A stretch of DNA of 64,000 nucleotides, taken from the NCBI GenBank assembly GCA_016647705.1, contig CM028332.1, positions 28,401,300 through 28,465,299 on the forward strand, given 5' to 3'. The notes beneath the pieces are model-generated. The model was given only the letters and a program-made list of their open reading frames with translations. It was not told the origin of the DNA and made no database searches. Every line of letters begins with the position of its first letter. The first letter of the stretch is position 1. Positions 58,480 through 64,000 of the stretch are shown here, one piece after another. The DNA comes from Eucommia ulmoides (lineage: Eukaryota; Streptophyta; Magnoliopsida; Garryales; Eucommiaceae). A program made the position numbers and the translations under genes.

Positions 58480-58961
58480 GAAATTACAAACATAAAAATA
58501 AAGTCTAAACCTACAAACTTAAACACTTAAAATAGTACAATCATCAATAGTTTTAGTTAAGCTCATATTTTTCACCAAACAAATAGAAGCAAATTTTATA
58601 ATATAAGCTATGGAAAATTATGACTAATTTTTAGTTTGAGAGGCTGAATTTGGTTCCCCCATTTAAAGCTCTGGAATGTTTGAAAAATGGTTAAACTTTA
58701 GATAGTGAGATTCAATTTTTTTTACCCTAAGATTCCGATGTCAACTTTATTTTTTTACCTATAGAGTCAATCAGAGAGAAAATGGGATGAGAAGGTTGGG
58801 ACGGTTTAGGCCAAAATCATGGATGAAACCAATACTATGTTGGTTGGGTTAGTTTGAACCGTAGACCGCCTAATATTGCTTGGGTTACTATAGACAGTTT
58901 GCATTTCGGTGCGGATGTTGCGATTTTGGCGAGTTGACCCAAACCCTGTTGCACACTCCTA
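58062..58961. mobile_element. Non-autonomous hAT element, 900 bp
   Basis: Perfect 8-bp target copies CCGAACAT at 58054-58061 and 58962-58969. The ends are inverted repeats: TAGGGGTGGGCAACGGG on the left and TAGGAGTGTGCAACAGG as the complement of the right. Subterminal regions hold repeated motifs (GGGTTGGGTTA-TTTAAACCGT, CCAATAGTATGCGGGTTGGG) on both sides. There is no transposase; the core is A-rich with an (AAT)n run at 58446-58477. It sits inside the reverse transcriptase region of the Tat-type gypsy, whose sequence resumes after the second target copy. Confidence 0.92.
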
Positions 58962-61935
58962 CCGAACATTAGTATGAAAGTCAAGGGATGAAATCATGAA
59001 ACTGTTTGAGGCACGCCTGGCTGAGCAACATAGTTTCGGTTCCCAAGAAGGAAGAAAATATCAGAGTTTGTATAGATTATTGAGACCTCATCAGGGTTAG
59101 TTTAAAGGATAACTTCCTAGTGCCCAATATCCATATCATCCTGAACAATACGATCAGGTGCATAATCTCATCTTTTGTCGATAGATTTTGTGGATACAAT
59201 CAACTCTTATTTGACAAGGAGGATAAGCATAAGATTTCATTCATCACGTCATAAGGTGTATTCTATTATCGAGCTATACCCTTTGGACTCAAAAACATCG
59301 GAGCAACTTATCAAAGGGTTATAACAACTCTCTTCCACAATATGATTCTAAAGAAATAGAAGTCTACGTGAATGACATGATCGTTAAATCCAGAGAAGAT
59401 GAAGATCATCTGGAGAACTTAAATAAGATGTTTGACCGTCTTTGAAAATTTCAACTAAAGCTCAACCCGGCCAAGTGTGCATTTGGGGTATGAAGAAAGC
59501 TATTAAGCTTCATGGGAAACTGTCGGGGCATCGAAATCGACCATGCCAAGACCAAAGCAATAATCGAAATGACAACACTGAGAATAGAAAATAAGATCCA
59601 CGGTTTTCTCGGGAGAGTAGATTTTATCACCCGATTTATCTCCCAGTTAATGGCAACCTGCGAACCAATCTTTAAGTTGATACGAAAAGAGTCAAGTGGA
59701 AAGTGGAAAGAGGAGTGCTAGGTAGCCTTAGACAAAATCAAGGCTTACTTGATAAACCTTCATGTCATGGTACCACCCCAGCAAAGGCGTCCTTTGTTGT
59801 ATTCCACTGTCTTGGAAATTTCTATGGGGGCAATGCTAGGTCAACACGACGACTCGGGAAGGAAAGAACAAGTGCTATAATAAGTCAGCAAAAGCTTACC
59901 ATGTAGGAAGAAAAATATTCAGTACTGGAACGAACTTGTTGCGCTTTGGCTTGGACCGCTCATCAGCTATGCCTCTATTTCATTTGTTTCACCACCCATC
60001 TTGTGGCCCCGATGGATCCTCTAAAATACATATTCGCAAAGTGCTACTTACTAAATTCGATATAGTATATGTGACACATAAGGTAATCAAAGAGCAGGTG
60101 ATCGTTGACCAACTTGCTGATAATTCAATGGCTGATAATGAACCCACGGAGTCCAAATTCCCGGATGAGTCCATAGCACTCCCTCCTAACTGGACATGAA
60201 GCAAACAGAATGTGGAGAATATATTTCGACGGGGATAAAAACTCAAAGGGAGCAAGGATTGGGTCTGTCATAATTTTCCCAACAGGACAATATTTTTCAG
60301 TAGTAGTAAAGCTAAAGTTCACCAATACAAATAATACCGCTGAGTACGAAGCCTGCACCATGGGACTAGAATTTTCCATCATAAATTATGGTATATTGAG
60401 ATTCAGAGCTAATCATAAATCAGATCAGGGACAAATACGCGACAAAAGACGCTAAACTGATACGATACAACAATCATCTGATCGACCTTTGCAAAAAAAA
60501 ATTTGAAGGTCGAGTTTGAAAACGTACCAAGACTGAAGAATGATTTTACTGATGCCCTTATGACCTGGGTGTACATTATATCAGTGATCAAATGAAGCGA
60601 TGAAGAAATTCCCATAACAATTAAAGTGTACCATCAACCCACTTATTGACCAGATTGGAGAAGAGTAAGAAATAAAACCTTGATATATGAATATCAAGAG
60701 ATCTCTAAAAGATTGAGAATATACCCGGAGGAGGCCAACAACCTAAGCCAAATAACCCTGCGAAGATTGTCATGCCAATTCTTCTGGAGCGACGACACGC
60801 TATATAAAAGATCATCTGACATAGGCCTCTTACTATGCATTGGCGCTCGAGAAGCAATGTAACTAATGAATAAGGTACATAATAGAGTCTACGGACTGCA
60901 CATAAGCGGATTCATGTTAGCTAAGAAGATCCTCAGTACCAACTATTTTTGGTTGACAATGGAAGGTGATTGAATAGACATCGAGCGAAAATGTCACAAG
61001 TGCCAAGTGCATGGTGACCAAATACACCTGTCCCCGACAGAGTTACATTGTCTGTTAGCCCCGTGGTCTTTTTTATATGGGAAATGAATGCCATCAGTTC
61101 GATTACACCAACAACGCCAAATGGGTGCCGTTTAATCCTAGTGGCCATTGACGACTTTACTCAATGGGTTGAAGTAGTTGCCCTTACGCCTATCATACAG
61201 AAGATTGTAACGCGATTCTTCAAGAAAAACATCTTATCGTATTATGGAGTACTATAGGTCCTGATAAAAGATAATGCCCATAACCTAGAAGGAGGGATGA
61301 TGAAGGCCCTCTACGCACAATTCAAAGTTGAGCACAAGAATTTTGCATCGTATCATCCTAAGATGAATAGAGCGGTAGAGGCAGCAACCAAAAACATCAA
61401 GAAGATCCTAAGAAAAATGACCGATAAACACAAGGAATGGGATAAGATGTTCCCATTCGCTTTAATGGCCTACCGAACATCGATATGAACCTTAACTAGT
61501 GCCACTCAGTATTCTCTCATCTATGGGACAAAAGTAGTAATCCTAGCTGAAGTGGAAATTTTGTATCTAAGAATCTTGATGGAAGCTGACATATATGAAG
61601 GAGAATGGATGCAGCAGAGGCTAGATCAGCTATGCCTAATTGATGAAAAGATATTAACTGTCATTTGCCATGGACAGTACTATCGACAAAGAATGGCGAG
61701 AGCCTACAACAAGAAAGTTCACACGCAAATCTACAACATAGATGAACTAGTTTGAAGAAGATCTTTTCCTTTCAAGAAGAGGTAAAGGACAAGTTCACAC
61801 CAAAGTAGGAGGAATCGTTTGTTGTCAAAAATGTCTTGGGGCTCGGTACCTTAGTACTCCAAGAAATAAATAGAGACGAATTCCCGGAGCCTATCAACCC
61901 GATGTGGTCAAGAAGTACTACCCTTAAAGAAGACA

Positions 61936-61936
61936 A

Positions 61937-61984
<48 letters not shown>
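61936..61984. repeat. (AAT)n microsatellite
   Basis: About sixteen AAT units in a row near the 3' end of the Tat-type element. Simple repeat, likely polymorphic. Confidence 0.95.
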
Positions 61985-62220
61985 CAAGATTCATGACCAA
62001 AAGGAAGTGAGGGAAAAAAATATATGCGACTCGATGTCACGGCATAAACCTGAAAGGGCACTACAAGCAAAAACATAAGGATCATAACAAGATACAAAAC
62101 CACAAACACAATGAAAATCCAAAAGGGCGTTGAAGTGTAAAAATATGGGAGTCGACCTTAGTGAAAACCCGAAAGGACGCTGCAGGCAGAAATAGCAAAA
62201 AAAAAAAAAAAGGGGGGGGA

Positions 62221-64000
62221 CCGAATTGATTCCGACAACTAGTGGTCATTCAAGGAAATTTCAGGTTCGTTTGGAGGCCAAATCTTGCGAATGAATTGAG
62301 AAGCGAAGAATTCGATCAGCGATTCGGGTCGCTTCAAGGTCCATACGAAAAAAGGGTTGAAGTTTGCTTGAAATCTAGAGTCCTCCAGTTAATGTCCAAA
62401 ACCAAAGACTATATATACTCTTAAAGCCAAGGATTTCAAAAAAAGAAATATACAGTTGTTACCAAGCACTTGCCCAGTAGTTATAATTATTTTATTTTCA
62501 TATGCCATTTTTTAAAATGACCAACACTGAAACAAATAAAGAAAGAACAAACAACAAAATCGAAGAGAGAAAGTAAGAGAAGTCAGGCTCAAATGTCGAG
62601 ATTCTCACTAGGAAAGAACAAACAACAAAACCGAAGAGAGAAAGTAAGAGAAGTCAGGCTCAAATGTCGAGATCCTAACTAGTCTTCGGGTCCAGCTTGT
62701 CAGCCCAGAAAAAGGTCAGCATACCCAGGACTCGGTGTCGCCACTAGGTCAACGATAATCAGAAAACGATGCACCACCACGGCACAAGCATCGGCCTCCT
62801 GAATTTAACACCAAAAATTTGGAGGAGATATAATAGGGTCTACCTCTATCATAATTTAAGACCATCAATGCTTTTCGGCGCCATATTCCCTTTAAGATGC
62901 CAAGGCAGAGTACGTACCTGACACGGACAAAAGCAATCGTTTGAGCAAGTTTTTTCTATGAATCAAAGGCCATTGAAGACTACAAAAAGGCATGAAAACA
63001 AAGAGAGATGTAGGGACACTAGAGCATTGATTTCCTACTAAAAGCTTTCCCACCATAACTATCCTTAAGAACCAAGTGCAAATGGAGAAGAAGGTTTTAA
63101 TCGTCCCTTAAAATGGTCTTGGCTGAGAAATCAAACAATAAAGGTTGATTTTTAGAGAAGTTCGTGTATATTAGGGAGCATTTTTTAGCATTTCTATCGA
63201 AATAGAGCCTTTTGAAAAGAAGTTGGAAGAGAGCTGGGAAGCTCCAACTTTCGAAAGTAAAAATCAACAGGGAAAGCCATGTTGCATCTCTGGAACAACA
63301 TATGGAGAAATAAGCTGAATCACATAGCAGAAAAGAGAGACATGAGCCTTTTTGACTCAAAGAGACAAACTCGATCATTCTGATGCAGCAGACAAAAAAG
63401 AGAGAGAGAGTACCGAAATTAAGAAGGTACCCAAAATTCTGACCATAAAAAATAAAAAATTTACCACTTGAGATACTGAATCAGATGTGAGAGAAGAGTA
63501 TTCTCATGTTGTCTTGAAACAAGTAAAAGAATCTCGTGATGGTTACACTAAGCTCCAGCCCCAAGCTAGGGCACATTTCACCCAAGAAAATCAATCACTC
63601 TTCCGACCTAAAAGGCAGAACAAAATCACTACCCCAACCTTGGAATGGCGAACACGTTATTCAGACTTGGATTCTTCTTGCACATCCATTTCTTTCCTAT
63701 CCCAGCCTTGGGCTGGGGCACATTTCTCTAAAAATACAAAAAATAAATCCATTCTCAAAAGTTGGGCACAGATATTGGTGTCACAACGAAAGGGGATTGC
63801 ACCTATTGGCACCCCCAACTAGAGATATTTCACCAAGGGATCTTTAGGGCCCAGTCTAGACCCCATCAAATTAAAATTTGGAAATTTTTCCTTGATTCGG
63901 ATGGTCGTTTTCACGAAAATGCTTTGTCTTCGCCTCATAATTTGCCTCACTAATCTTCAAAATAAGATTTCAACAACTCATTTTTCAAAATCTTGTTCAT
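62221..64000. other. Probable 3' leader or LTR of the Tat-type element
   Basis: Non-coding in all frames as far as I can judge. It follows the putative polypurine tract and contains a 71-bp tandem duplication (listed) and two related segments of about 40 bp at about 63550-63590 and 63700-63740 (CAGCC-CAAGCTAGGGCACAT / CAGCCTTGGGCTGGGGCACA followed by TTTC-C and AAAA). These features fit an LTR, but no partner copy is present on the left, so this stays an inference. Confidence 0.4.
62542..62683. repeat. 71-bp tandem duplication
   Basis: Two adjacent 71-base units beginning AAAGAACAAACAACAAAA and ending CTAGG / CTAG differ at only about three positions, so the duplication is recent relative to the decayed element around it. 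Confidence 0.92.

Larger units (their letters stand above)
57860..62220 (+). mobile_element. Ty3/gypsy Tat-type retrotransposon fossil
   Basis: Plus-strand remnants in gypsy order. RT starts near 57940 (SYDNMVGLTFDI, LPIKKEIKPIKQKLKKMRP), continues after the hAT insert from 58970, and reaches the RT thumb at 59512-59721. A linker runs to 60200, followed by an RNase H at 60210-60455 (WRIYFDGDKNSKGARIGSVI, NNTAEYEAC). Integrase lies at 61048-61488 (NGCRLILVAIDDFTQWVE, then FASYHPKMNRAVEAATKNIK and PFALMAYRT) and its tail at 61552-61755. The plant-type RNase H after an RT-linked one and the integrase phrases suggest the Tat/Ogre lineage. Poly-A then GGGGGGG at 62196-62219 may be the polypurine tract. 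LTRs were not delimited. Strongly broken. Confidence 0.8.

Overview
The window looks like nuclear DNA of a flowering plant, most likely a eudicot. It is AT-rich, its genes carry short GT-AG introns, and it holds the 3' end of a plant nitrate reductase gene, two nuclear genes for organelle-type ribosomal protein S13, and a dense load of plant transposons (Ty1/copia, Ty3/gypsy of chromovirus and Tat type, hAT, MULE, MITE-like and SINE). I cannot name the species.

Layout. Positions 1-2818 are the last two exons of an NADH-nitrate reductase gene (NIA, plus strand); its last intron carries a SINE remnant. Positions 2819-8600 are AT-rich intergenic DNA with a second SINE of the same family, framed by a perfect 11-bp target duplication, and a dispersed repeat. 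Positions about 8600-40960 are one nested block: an old copia element split in its gag region by a 26.4-kb gypsy block (8938-35375, minus strand, 5-bp target duplication) and in its integrase region by a probable solo LTR (37398-38740). The gypsy element was itself hit three times: by a nearly whole hAT transposon in its left LTR (10116-13680), by a related gypsy element (16235-23267), and by a large-LTR copia element (24719-31079). Every one of these insertions except the outermost copia has recognisable ends and a target duplication.

Positions 40961-43580 hold unclassified repetitive DNA with a 68-bp minisatellite. Positions 43591-44893 are a MULE-like element that seems to carry a piece of a PPR gene. 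Positions 44900-48780 are AT-rich with MITE-like copies. Positions 49070-49755 encode chloroplast-type ribosomal protein S13 in three exons. Positions 50900-55660 are a decayed minus-strand copia with an inverted-repeat insert. Positions 56921-57576 hold a second S13 gene, rearranged at both ends relative to the first. Positions about 57860-64000 are a decayed Tat-type gypsy element containing a 900-bp non-autonomous hAT.

The host genes are independent of each other: nitrate reductase catalyses the first step of nitrate assimilation in the cytosol, and S13 belongs to the small subunit of the organellar ribosome. The most interesting host-side observation is the S13 duplicate: its ancestral ATG is lost, an upstream ATG turns former 5'UTR into a basic, presequence-like leader, one intron is gone and the C-terminus is replaced by a lysine-rich tail. 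The most striking structural feature is the datable transposon nest.
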